DNA from: an uncultured Lachnospiraceae bacterium
GTDB taxonomy: Bacteria; Bacillota; Clostridia; Lachnospirales; Lachnospiraceae
Direction: 5' to 3'
Length of the DNA: 64,000 nucleotides
NCBI GenBank assembly: GCA_910577675.1
Contig: CAJTOR010000006.1
Span: 1-64,000, forward strand
Below are positions 16,251 through 25,700 of the stretch, in pieces. The notes beneath the pieces are model-generated. The model had not been told where the DNA came from and searched no databases. It worked only from the letters and a program-made list of their open reading frames with translations. Every line of letters starts with the position of its first letter. The first letter of the stretch is position 1. The translations under genes and the position numbers were made by a program.

Positions 16251-17687
16251 TTACATCCTGTTATACAGATCCTCATATTTTCTCGCGGAAGCCGACCACG
16301 AAAAATCGGCTGCCATCCCACGGTCAATGATCTTGTTCCACTCGCGCCTGTGATTGTAATAAACATCTTTTGCATAGCGGACGGTACCAAGCATCTCATG
16401 TGCATTGTAATTGCAGAAACCAAAGCCCGTTCCCGTGCCCTCATACTGGTTGTACGGCTGTACCGTGTCGCGAAGCCCGCCGGTCTCACGCACAATCGGC
16501 ACCGTGCCATAGCGAAGACTCATCAACTGGCTCAATCCGCACGGCTCAAAGAGCGACGGCATCAAGAATGCATCGCACGCCGCATAGATGCGGTGGGAGC
16601 GCTCATTGGAGTAGAATATATTTGCCGAGACGCGGTTCGAATACTTCCACGCAAAATGGCGGAACAGATGTTCATACTTCTCCTCGCCGGTACCCAGCAC
16701 AACGAGCTGTGTATCCTCCGCACAGATTTCCTCGATCACATAATCGATCAGATCGAAGCCTTTCTGGTCGGTCAGGCGAGATACAATACCGATCATAAAT
16801 TTCTTATCGTTCACCTCAAGACCTAATTCCTCCTGGAGTGCACACTTATTCTTAACTTTCTCCTTGCGGAAATTCTTTGCATTATAATGCTGTACGATGA
16901 ACGGGTCTGTTTCCGGGTTATATTCATTGTAGTCGATACCGTTCACTATGCCGACAAGACGGTTCGCCTTGGCGTTCATCAGGCCATCGAGTCCCTCACC
17001 GTAGAACGGCATCCTGATCTCGTTTGCGTAGGAATCACTTACGGTCGTCACATAGTCCGCATAGACAATACCGCCCTTTAAGTAATTCGCGTCGCCGTAA
17101 GCCTCGAGCTTGTCCGGCGCAAAATAATAGTCGCCAAGCCCCGTAATATTCTTTATGGTCTTCTTGTCCCAGACTCCCTGGAATTTCAGATTGTGGATCG
17201 TCATAATGGTCTTGATCCCGCGGAAAAACTCGCCGCCCTGGAAACTGTCGTGCAGATATACCGGCACCAGACCTGTCTGCCAGTCATGGCAATGGATGAT
17301 GTCCGGGCGGAAATCAATCACCGGCAGCGCCGAGAGGCACGCACGGCTGAAAAATGTAAATTTTTCGATATCCTCATAGATATTGCCGTATGGCTTCATC
17401 CCGGAAAAATAGAATTCGTTGTCAATAAAGTAGAATGTTATCCCATCCACAACGCTTTCCAATACCCCCACATACTGGCTGCGCCAGTTCAATTCCATAT
17501 AGAAATGCGTCTTATACTGCATATTCTGCTTGAAATGATCCGGGATCATCATGTATTTCGGGAGCATGACCCTGACATCAAACTGCTCCTTATCAAGATA
17601 TTTTGGCAATGACCCCACAACATCCGCCAATCCACCCGTCTTAACAAACGGCACACACTCGGAAGCAACAAACAGTACCTTTTTCAT
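16251..17687 (-). CDS. glgA: Glycogen synthase (ADP-glucose type, GT5)
   Basis: 478 residues, the normal length. It transfers glucose from ADP-glucose to the glycogen chain. N-terminal KTGGLADVVGSLPK is the ADP-glucose binding loop. The C-terminal Rossmann domain has SRLTDQKGFDLI, the catalytic-site segment MPSLFEPCGLSQL, and RETGGLRDTV. ATG follows AGGAGG. No other glg genes are adjacent. The 350 bases upstream contain a tandem structured repeat (17755-17965) that would be in the leader if the gene is transcribed from spo0A's side. Confidence 0.95.
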   Translation of the reverse strand: MKKVLFVASECVPFVKTGGLADVVGSLPKYLDKEQFDVRVMLPKYMMIPDHFKQNMQYKTHFYMELNWRSQYVGVLESVVDGITFYFIDNEFYFSGMKPYGNIYEDIEKFTFFSRACLSALPVIDFRPDIIHCHDWQTGLVPVYLHDSFQGGEFFRGIKTIMTIHNLKFQGVWDKKTIKNITGLGDYYFAPDKLEAYGDANYLKGGIVYADYVTTVSDSYANEIRMPFYGEGLDGLMNAKANRLVGIVNGIDYNEYNPETDPFIVQHYNAKNFRKEKVKNKCALQEELGLEVNDKKFMIGIVSRLTDQKGFDLIDYVIEEICAEDTQLVVLGTGEEKYEHLFRHFAWKYSNRVSANIFYSNERSHRIYAACDAFLMPSLFEPCGLSQLMSLRYGTVPIVRETGGLRDTVQPYNQYEGTGTGFGFCNYNAHEMLGTVRYAKDVYYNHRREWNKIIDRGMAADFSWSASARKYEDLYNRM

Positions 17688-17754
17688 CCTTCGCCCTCCT
17701 GTTTTCTTGTAACATATACGCCTTCCCCCTCATTTTGCCATGTCCCTCGTCCAT

Positions 17755-17965
17755 ATTCCCACCGGGGGATGTGCATGATTTGCCTGAGAAGTTATCCTCC
17801 ATACTGGAAGTGACAAATCGGCGCTGGTATAATATCTGACGATATTATACCATGTCGTCCCGACATGATTCCCTCCGGGGGATGTGCATGATTCGCTGTA
17901 GAAATCTTTCTCCCTTTGGTCGAAAGCGAATCAGCACTGGTATAATATCTGACGATATTATACCA
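17755..17965 (-). repeat. Tandem pair of a 98-bp structured element between spo0A and glgA
   Basis: Copies at 17755-17852 and 17868-17965 have equal length. Their ends are nearly identical (ATTCCC(A/T)CCGGGGGATG, then TGCATGATT, on the plus strand) and each finishes with the same 26-bp palindrome, GGTATAATAT / ATATTATACC around CTGACG. The middle differs but keeps a stem: GATTTG / CAAATC in one copy, GATTCGCT / AGCGAATC in the other, so a T-A pair is replaced by C-G. A small perfect hairpin CATGTCG / CGACATG sits between the copies. The element could be a structured RNA in the glgA leader or a mobile repeat. No gene was seen in 17688-18040. Confidence 0.75.
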
Positions 17966-18040
17966 TATTCTCCTCTCTTGGGAAAGGGGGAAATTGACTT
18001 TTTTTGTGCGCGGGCTGATTCTTACGAAAACATCCCCACT

Positions 18041-18847
18041 TTAAAGCCCGGCACTTTTATACTCGAGCCGGATTTTGTCGGCGATCAAAGCTACAAATTC
18101 GGAGTTGGTCGGCTTTCCCTTGCCATAGCTGACCGTATATCCAAACAGGTCATTGATGGTGTCCATTTTGCCGCGACTCCAGGCCACCTCGATTGCATGG
18201 CGGATTGCGCGCTCAACACGGCTCGGCGTAGTTTTGTGGCGCTTTGCGATGGATGGGTAAAGCTGCTTGGTAATGGAGTTAAGCATTTCATGGTCATCCA
18301 CCGACATCATAATCGCGTCGCGCAGGTACTGATAACCCTTGATATGCGCCGGCACCCCGATTTCGTGGATAATATCGGTGACATCTGCCTCAAGGTTATG
18401 AGGACGGTTAACCGGGGATACTTCACATGCGGACAATACGCCCCGCTTCTCCAAAATATGCTGGCTCCCCCTGCCGCCTACCTGGCGGATACGGCTTAAC
18501 ACCACACTGCCCTCAAATGGTTTTAAGATATAATAACTTGCACCAAGTTCAAATGCATTCTCGGTCACGCGCTCCTGCGCAATTGCAGAGATTACTATAA
18601 ATGCAGGCACTTTAGTGAGTTCCTTATCCTTCTTAATTTTCTCAAGTACCCCAAGTCCATCCAGTTTTGGCATAATCAGATCAAGAAGAACAACATCCGG
18701 CTCTTTTTCTTTTATCATTTCCAGTGCATCCAGCCCGTTCTCCGCCTTGCCGATCACGGTCATGTCCTCGTCCCCCTGCACAATCTCTTCCAGCATAGCC
18801 ACAGTGCGTGCATTATCGTCCACGATTAACACATTGATTTTTTCCAT
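18041..18847 (-). CDS. spo0A: Sporulation master regulator Spo0A
   Basis: 268 residues. Receiver domain with the DD pair at residues 10-11, phospho-acceptor Asp56 in VVLLDLIMPKLDG and Lys in YYILKPFEG. The C-terminal effector domain has the Spo0A-specific helix-turn-helix region KRHKTTPSRVERAIRHAIEV and GKPTNSEFVALIADKIR. Phosphorylated Spo0A binds 0A boxes and starts sporulation. It lies about 200 bases downstream of spoIVB, in the order recN, spoIVB, spo0A common in Clostridia. The start ATG has AAGAAGA a few bases upstream. The 200 bases before it are AT-rich and probably hold its own promoters, which I could not place with confidence. Confidence 0.96.
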   Translation of the reverse strand: MEKINVLIVDDNARTVAMLEEIVQGDEDMTVIGKAENGLDALEMIKEKEPDVVLLDLIMPKLDGLGVLEKIKKDKELTKVPAFIVISAIAQERVTENAFELGASYYILKPFEGSVVLSRIRQVGGRGSQHILEKRGVLSACEVSPVNRPHNLEADVTDIIHEIGVPAHIKGYQYLRDAIMMSVDDHEMLNSITKQLYPSIAKRHKTTPSRVERAIRHAIEVAWSRGKMDTINDLFGYTVSYGKGKPTNSEFVALIADKIRLEYKSAGL

Positions 18848-19048
18848 CTTCTTTCCTCATTTCTGCCATTTTTTTGCGGCCCTTTCTTCATCTTAAAACA
18901 GAAAATTATTGATGATTCGCTATCAGAATCCATATATTTCCATGACAGGGTTTATATTACACTAGAATCCGAAAAAAATCAAGCCCCTAAATTAACAATT
19001 TTTGTAATTTATTTAAATATATTTACTTAGATATAAAGAAAAAACTCG

Positions 19049-20470
19049 TTATTCCGGGAATTCCAGCATATTTTCTATAAATGTGCCGTAACCGCGTGTC
19101 GCGTCCCTGACGAATACATGGGTCACTGCACCAATCAGCTTTCCGTCCTGCAATATCGGGCTCCCCGACATCCCCTGGACAATCCCGCCGGTTTTCTCTA
19201 TCAGTTTATCGTCCGTGATATGGACTACCAGACCTTTACTCTGTTTGGTGTTTGCATAGTCCACATGTTCTATTTCAATATCGTACTCGCGTATCGCATC
19301 ATCGACCTGACAAAGTATGGTGGCGGGTCCCGTTTTTACTTCCTGGCGCAGTCCAAGTTCGACCACACCATATTTGCTCATTTCTTCAAGTCGCTCCCTT
19401 ACACCGTTTTCCACACACAACCTGCCAAACACTCCGCGCGAGGTATTAGCAGCCACGCTGCCCAGGCGCGTAGCCTCGGATTTGCGGATTACACCGGTAA
19501 GTTCACCCGGTGTCCCCGCCTTCCCTTTCGTGATAGAGAGGATTTCCGCATCATATATATCACCTCCTGCTGCCGTCATCAAAATCCCGGTGTCCACATC
19601 GGAAATCCCATGACCGAGCGCCGCATACCTGCCGTTGGTCGTGATAAAGGTCAATGTCCCGATCCCCTGGGTATCATCCCTCACCCAGACCCCGATCTTA
19701 TAATCTCCCGCCGCTGTCCGAACGCGCCCAACCTGCACTTCAAACTCTTCTTTTCCCCGCAGGACGGTCAAAATCAGGCGATCCTGTGCCGCGGACTGGA
19801 TTGCCTTAATTAGTTCTTCCTTGCCGTCAATTTCCACCCGGTTGACCGCGATAATATAGTCCCCCGTCATAAGCACCGAGGAAGCAGGCTCCACATTTCC
19901 GGACTCTGTTGTAACAACTCCTGTTCCAAGTACCAGCGCACCCTTTGTTTTGATGGTGATACCGATCGGGTTCCCACAGGGGATAACCTCAATATTATTC
20001 AGCACGTCAAGGGATACCTGCTTTAGCTGGATAAACCCAAATAATTTAACATCCAGTTTAAAACTTCCTGTCTGCTCCGAGCGAAGCGTAAATTTATCCC
20101 TCAGGTTAATATGCAGGCTTCCCGCCGGGATATTGGAATCGTTGACGGAAAGAACCCCGACATTTTCCCGCGAAAAATCTGCCATAAGCGGCACATTCAA
20201 GTCAAATTGTTCGGTTTCATTTACGAGGATTCTCACCTTGTCGGGGATCAGGTTCCACATTCTCCAGTATCCAAAGGCAAGCAGGAACAAAAAGGAAAGT
20301 ATGGCACACCATGTGAGAATCCGCCGATAACGCTTTTTTGTTTTCGCTTCTTCCTCCCTGGTTTTCGGCACCGTACAAAAAAGAATATCGCCTTTCCGCA
20401 CCGCCCCCATCCGGCTCTTTTTCCTCTTGTTATCTGGTCGTTTCCGTATTTCATTTTCCGGATATTCCAT
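19049..20470 (-). CDS. spoIVB: SpoIVB serine peptidase
   Basis: 473 residues. A cytoplasmic basic N-terminus, one membrane segment near residues 50-70, a PDZ domain (GDYIIAVNRVEIDGKEELI, about 200-250) and the S55 peptidase domain. The likely catalytic His is in YAALGHGISDVDTG and the Ser in QGMSGSPILQDGKLIGAVTH. In sporulation SpoIVB is exported from the forespore and cleaves SpoIVFA to activate pro-sigma-K processing. ATG follows GGAAGG. It is encoded between recN and spo0A; about 280 bases separate it from recN. Confidence 0.95.
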   Translation of the reverse strand: MEYPENEIRKRPDNKRKKSRMGAVRKGDILFCTVPKTREEEAKTKKRYRRILTWCAILSFLFLLAFGYWRMWNLIPDKVRILVNETEQFDLNVPLMADFSRENVGVLSVNDSNIPAGSLHINLRDKFTLRSEQTGSFKLDVKLFGFIQLKQVSLDVLNNIEVIPCGNPIGITIKTKGALVLGTGVVTTESGNVEPASSVLMTGDYIIAVNRVEIDGKEELIKAIQSAAQDRLILTVLRGKEEFEVQVGRVRTAAGDYKIGVWVRDDTQGIGTLTFITTNGRYAALGHGISDVDTGILMTAAGGDIYDAEILSITKGKAGTPGELTGVIRKSEATRLGSVAANTSRGVFGRLCVENGVRERLEEMSKYGVVELGLRQEVKTGPATILCQVDDAIREYDIEIEHVDYANTKQSKGLVVHITDDKLIEKTGGIVQGMSGSPILQDGKLIGAVTHVFVRDATRGYGTFIENMLEFPE

Positions 20471-20681
20471 AGTCCCTTCCTTTCCGCCCGCTGGCAGGTA
20501 TTTATATAGCGCTTAATTTTCTTCTTAAAAACACATAGTCCTGTACCTTTATGAAGCACCCAGGCTTTACACAAACTTCCGCTGACATTTTCCTTACGGG
20601 TGCCCATGTGCAAAAGATCTACTTGCCGCAATGCCCGCGCTTCGCCACAGCATCATACTTTCCCTGCACGGGTCCGTACAT

Positions 20682-20714
20682 AAAAAAGAGGATATACCGT
20701 TATGGTATACCCTC
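20682..20714 (-). terminator. Terminator of recN
   Basis: On the minus strand GAGGGTATACC, a short ATAAC loop, GGTATATCCTC, then TTTTTTAT. It lies about 40 bases after the recN stop. Confidence 0.8.
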
Positions 20715-20754
20715 AATCCTGCTTTCTAGTATGCGCAAAAGCCCCGTGTATAAA

Positions 20755-22464
20755 CTAGCATTTTTCGTTTTCTCTGGCGAATACTTCCTGCTTTTTTTTG
20801 TCCGCCATCGCCTTCATCTCCGACGCACTCTCAACCACTTTATCTGTAATCTCCACACCCCCAAGCATGCGCGCAATCTCCTGCACTGCGCCCTCCTTCG
20901 TCAGTTCGCGTATCCCGGTTTTTGTCTTCTGCCCGTCGGTTGTTTTCTCTATAATGAAATGTGTGTCCGCCATCGAGGCAATCTGCGGCAGGTGGGTGAT
21001 ACAAAGAATCTGCCGTTTCAGCCCAAGACCCGCCATTTTCTCCGAAACCATCTGCGCTGTCCGCCCGCTTACCCCGACATCAATCTCGTCAAAAATCATT
21101 GTTTCAATCTCGTCCCTCCCGGAAAAAACAGACTTTAACGCCAGCATAATCCTTGAGAGTTCACCGCCGGAGGCCACGCGCGCCAAGGGTTTTAACTCCT
21201 CACCGGGATTGGTGGAGATCAGAAATTCCACATCGTCCGTCCCCTCCGCCGTGTAATTCTCGCATGTCCCAAAACTTAATGAAAGGCGCACGTCAAGAAA
21301 ATTCAGATCGCGCAGTGCCTGGGTAAGCCTGACAACAAGCTCTTTCGCGCCCTCCCTGCGCAGCGCGGATGCCTGGCTGCAAAGGTTTTTCAGTTCTTCT
21401 TCCTCTTTTTTACATTTTTTCTCTAAATTTTCTATATACTGATCGTAATTCTCATATCTCTCTATTTTTTCACGGCATTCCTCAGCGTAAGCTAAAACTC
21501 CCGCAACATCCATACCGTGGCGGGTGGTAAGGCGGTTTACCACGTTGAGGCGCTCCTCAACCTGTGCAAAGCGCTCCCCCTCGTCCTCACAATCATCCAG
21601 ATAAGCATTTAATTCCCGGTTAAAGTCATGTACCATCCCCTCCACCGACTCGAGGCTTGCGTACAGGTCGGACAGCCTGCTGTCATACTGCTCTATCTTT
21701 GCGAGCTGGCGCACGGCGTGGCCTAGCTGTTCCGCCGCGGAATCGCCGCCCTCCCCGCTCAGGCGGTAAACAGTGGAAAGGGTTTCCTTAATCGTGTTCG
21801 CATTTGCAAGTCTTCTGTGCTCGCGGGAAAGCTCCTCCTCCTCCCCCGCTACAAGCTTTGCCTTCTCAATCTCGTCCAACTCAAATTGCAAAAAGGACAG
21901 CTCCCTTATGCGCTTTTCCCCGTCCACTTCCGCCTCCGATAGTTCTTTTTGCAGGGCGCGGTAGCGAAAAAAGCTTTCTTTCAATTTCTTTTTTACCCCG
22001 TCAAGCTCCCCCGCTACAAAGCGGTCAAGCATCTTTAAATGCTTTGATTTATTTAAGAGCGACTGGTGTTCATGCTGGCCATGGATATCAATTAACTCCC
22101 CCGCCAGCTCCTTTACAAACGCGCCGCTTACTACCTCCCCATTCACCCGGTAAAGCGTTTTTCCCGTCGAGGTAATCTTTCTGGATATCAGGATCTCGTC
22201 CTCCTCCATACTAAGCCCCTTTTGTACAAGCATGTCACGCACGCGCTCCTGCCCCGTTTCGAACACCAGTTCGACCAGTGCCTGCTCACAGCCCGCTCTC
22301 ACAACATCCTTAGGCACCTTCCCGCCAAGTGCCGCATTGACGGAGCCGATAATAACTGATTTTCCCGCGCCGGTCTCACCGGAAATAATGTTCAAATGTT
22401 CCCCAAAAAATACTTCAATCTCATCGATAATCGCAAAATTTTTTGCGTGAAGACTTACCAGCAT
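20755..22464 (-). CDS. recN: DNA repair protein RecN
   Basis: 569 residues, the usual length. An SMC-like ATPase acting at double-strand breaks. Walker A IISGETGAGKSVIIGSV, Q-loop region DIHGQHEHQSLLNK, a central coiled coil from about residue 150 to 380, the ABC signature ARVASGGELSRIMLALK and Walker B MIFDEIDVGVSG, followed by ITHLPQIAS. The gene lies upstream of spoIVB and spo0A. In many relatives argR directly precedes recN; here about 8 kb of other genes lie between them. Confidence 0.96.
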   Translation of the reverse strand: MLVSLHAKNFAIIDEIEVFFGEHLNIISGETGAGKSVIIGSVNAALGGKVPKDVVRAGCEQALVELVFETGQERVRDMLVQKGLSMEEDEILISRKITSTGKTLYRVNGEVVSGAFVKELAGELIDIHGQHEHQSLLNKSKHLKMLDRFVAGELDGVKKKLKESFFRYRALQKELSEAEVDGEKRIRELSFLQFELDEIEKAKLVAGEEEELSREHRRLANANTIKETLSTVYRLSGEGGDSAAEQLGHAVRQLAKIEQYDSRLSDLYASLESVEGMVHDFNRELNAYLDDCEDEGERFAQVEERLNVVNRLTTRHGMDVAGVLAYAEECREKIERYENYDQYIENLEKKCKKEEEELKNLCSQASALRREGAKELVVRLTQALRDLNFLDVRLSLSFGTCENYTAEGTDDVEFLISTNPGEELKPLARVASGGELSRIMLALKSVFSGRDEIETMIFDEIDVGVSGRTAQMVSEKMAGLGLKRQILCITHLPQIASMADTHFIIEKTTDGQKTKTGIRELTKEGAVQEIARMLGGVEITDKVVESASEMKAMADKKKQEVFARENEKC

Positions 22465-22794
22465 AGCCTAATTGTTCCTTTCCTGCCCTCTCCCATTCTG
22501 TGCGGTTTATGCTAAGTTCCCATCCTTTAAAATTCCCATTTTTTTAAAGAGGAATCTTAGAGGAAACGAAATTTTTCTTACAAGAATGGATAATTCTTAA
22601 TAAAACATGGATTACTCCCATTTATCCGACAGTTTACCACAAATTTTAAAAAGATACAAGCTTAGAATAACGGAGATTTTTTCCGTTGGGTTTTGTGCAA
22701 ATTTTAAGGAATATTTACAAAAGCGAAAAAGGAAGGACTGCGCCTTTTAAGCAACCCTTCCTTTTGCTTATTTAACTTATAGTTAACTTCCAGT
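22465..22794 (-). other. Gap between the Ig-like protein gene and recN
   Basis: No gene seen. AT-rich; it should contain the recN promoter. Besides the terminator at 22726-22765 I see no repeats or RNA structures. Confidence 0.6.
22726..22765. terminator. Terminator of the Ig-like protein gene
   Basis: AAAAGGAAGG and CCTTCCTTTT around a 20-base loop that can pair further, about 30 bases after the stop. T tracts on both strands. Confidence 0.8.
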
Positions 22795-25700
22795 CTATCT
22801 TCGAATCTTTTCCACCGTGACGCGGCACGCAAGCTTCCTGCCGTTTACCACCGCATACACATAGGTGGTTCCTAACGCCTTTCCGGTAATATTGCCGTTG
22901 CGCACCTGCGCAATCCGCTCGTTATCAGAATACCAGCGCACATCCAGGTCGGATTTTGACGCGCCGTAAACTTCAAGGCTAATCAGTGTTGAAGTATAGC
23001 GCTCAAGAGTAAGCGCGGTCTTACTTAACCCCACCACATAGACCTTGATGGAAGCAGAACGCCCGGATTCCGCAAAGATTGTGATATTGGCTGTTCCCAT
23101 CGCATTCGCCGTAATCATGCCCGAAAGCAGGTCAACGCTTGCCACAACAGGGTTATCGCTCGACCAGATATATGCATCCGTAAAATCGGATGGAAGGATC
23201 GTAAATCCTACTGTCCTGCTCTCGCCCGGTATCATAACAATCTCCGACTCGGAAACTGCTATATTTGTAACCGGGACAGGGTTGCGCACATGGACAACGC
23301 AAATAGCCTCAACACCACTCTCGTCTTCCGCAATCGCCTTAATCTGCGTATCCCCGGCTTTCAGTGCAGTTACCTTCCCCGTCTGTTTATCCACCACCGC
23401 GATTTCAGGGTTCAGGGATTCCCACACAACACCGTAGGTTGCATTTTCCGGCCGCACGGTAGGCACAATCGTCCTCACATCGCCGACCACCATATTCAGG
23501 TAGCTGTTATCTAACGCAATCTCCTTAATCTGCTCGCAAACTTCCACTTCGCAGTAGCCGACCGCCCCGCCGTCATCTAACGCCGTACAGGTAATTACTG
23601 CCTCGCCCACGGAAATACCCTTAATCTTACCTTTTTCATCTACAGTTACTATTGCCTCATTGCTCGAACTCCACTCCACTGCCTGGTTTGTCGTTTCCGC
23701 AGGGGTGAATACAGGTGTGAGCTTCAACGTCTTTCCAACACCCACCTGGCAGGATTCCGGGTTGATCGTAAGGTCTTCCGAGTCAACAATATTCGGTTTA
23801 ACCTGGATTGCACAGTAATCAACATAACCGCCGTCCACCGTTGTGCAGGTGATAATCGTAAGCCCTTCTTTAAGACCTACGACACGTCCTTCCTTGTCAA
23901 CGGATGCTACACTTTTATCCGATGAAGTCCATTTTACATCCTGGTTTGTCGCGTTTTTCGGCGATACCGTGGCGGTAAGTTCCCACTCGTCCCCAATATA
24001 TATTTCCTCTTCATGTTCATCCAGTTTCAAGCCGGTTACACCCTGCTGCACGGTTACGGTACAGTAAGCCGTCGAGCCGCTCTTTGTTTTTGCCATAACC
24101 ACGGAAACACCGACTTTTTTCGCAATGACCTTCCCGCGGTTGCTGACCGCGACAACACCCTTGTCAGAAATCTCCCAGGTCAGGGTTTTATCCGTGCTGT
24201 CCGCAGGGGTGATGGTTGTTTCAAAATTATAATAATCGCCCACATTTAATACAATCGAGGTCGCATCCAGCTTGACCGCCGTTGCCACACGGTTGACATT
24301 GATCAGGCAGGTCGCCATATAGCCGCCCTCGTTCGTCTTTAAAATAATTGCTGTCTGCCCCACACCCTTGGCAGATACAAGACCGTTCTTATCAACCGTC
24401 GCAACCGATTTGTTTGTTGTTGTCCAGGTCACTGCCGGATTCGATGCATTCACCGGAGCGATTACATAAGTCAGTCGGAAAGTTTCGCCCACATTCATCG
24501 TAACATTTGACTGGTCAAGCTTAATCCCCGTTACGTTCTGTGTAATTGTAACACGGCAGCTTGCGGCAATCGTGCTGTCATTCCTTGCAGTACAGATAAT
24601 GGTCACCGTGCCTGCCTTGCGCAGTGTCACCAGACCCTTCTGATCCACTGTCGCGATGGACGGGTCAGAAGAGCTCCAGACAATCGGCTCATTCTCCGCA
24701 TCCGGAGGAGTGATTGTAGCGTAGAGTACCAGGGTCTTTTCCGCCAGGGAAGTGGTCACATTAGTCTGTGACAGGGTGATCTTCTTGATCGAATGGTCAC
24801 CCTTTACCGTAACCATACAGGAGCCGACAACCACGTTCTCCTGGTTGATCGCAGTGATTACCGCAACACCCTCGCTCTGACCTTTTACAGTGGTGGAAAG
24901 GTCACCCTGCTGCTCCAGGGAAACAATCTTCGCATCCGATGTAATCCACTTTAAGGACGCACTGTTAATATTCGGTGTTATTTTTGCATTGATGGTAAGC
25001 AGGTCGCCGATCCCGATGGTTTTTGAGGAAGGATCAAGTTCAATCTTCGTGATCGCTCCCACAACCCGGATCGTACAGGTTGCCGTCTTTGTAACCCCGT
25101 AGATGGTCTGCGAAACTTCCACTTTCGCAGTACCCTCTTTCAGCGCGGTTACAAGACCATCCTCATCGACCGTAATAATATCATCGCTCTCCTTGCCCGA
25201 CATATCAAGGGTACGCCATATCAGTGGCACACTCCCGTTTGACGTGATGGCGCGCAGATGCAGGGTACTTCCCACCGCCATCTCCACACTTGTGATGTTA
25301 AGTGCAATATCGTCGATAACCGTGATAGGGATATAGTACGTATCCTTATACATAACTACATTTTGACCACCAATATTAATACTCTCCCCCGGCTTTACCG
25401 AATCCCCGAAAATATCTTTATCGGGATTCTCCGCACCTTTATACCGCAAAATCAACCACGCCTTGCCCTCCCGTTTAGCTGTCAGAATTCCGCTGGTATA
25501 GTCCACTACAAGTTCGCCAACCCCGTTATTTGTAATAATCGGGTCTTTTCCCGTTTCAAATTGTACATCATCTACAATTTTGCCTTCAAAAAGATATTTG
25601 TCAAGGATATTTGCATTCAGCAAAACGTCGTAGGTATCCTTAACATTCATTATTAATTCGCGCTCCTGGATACCGATTGGTACAACAAGCTTAATAAATA

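Noticed and set aside
18848..19048. Sigma-H promoter or 0A boxes upstream of spo0A
   Set aside because: GGATT and GAATC elements are present but spacings do not fit the consensus, so no site is claimed.
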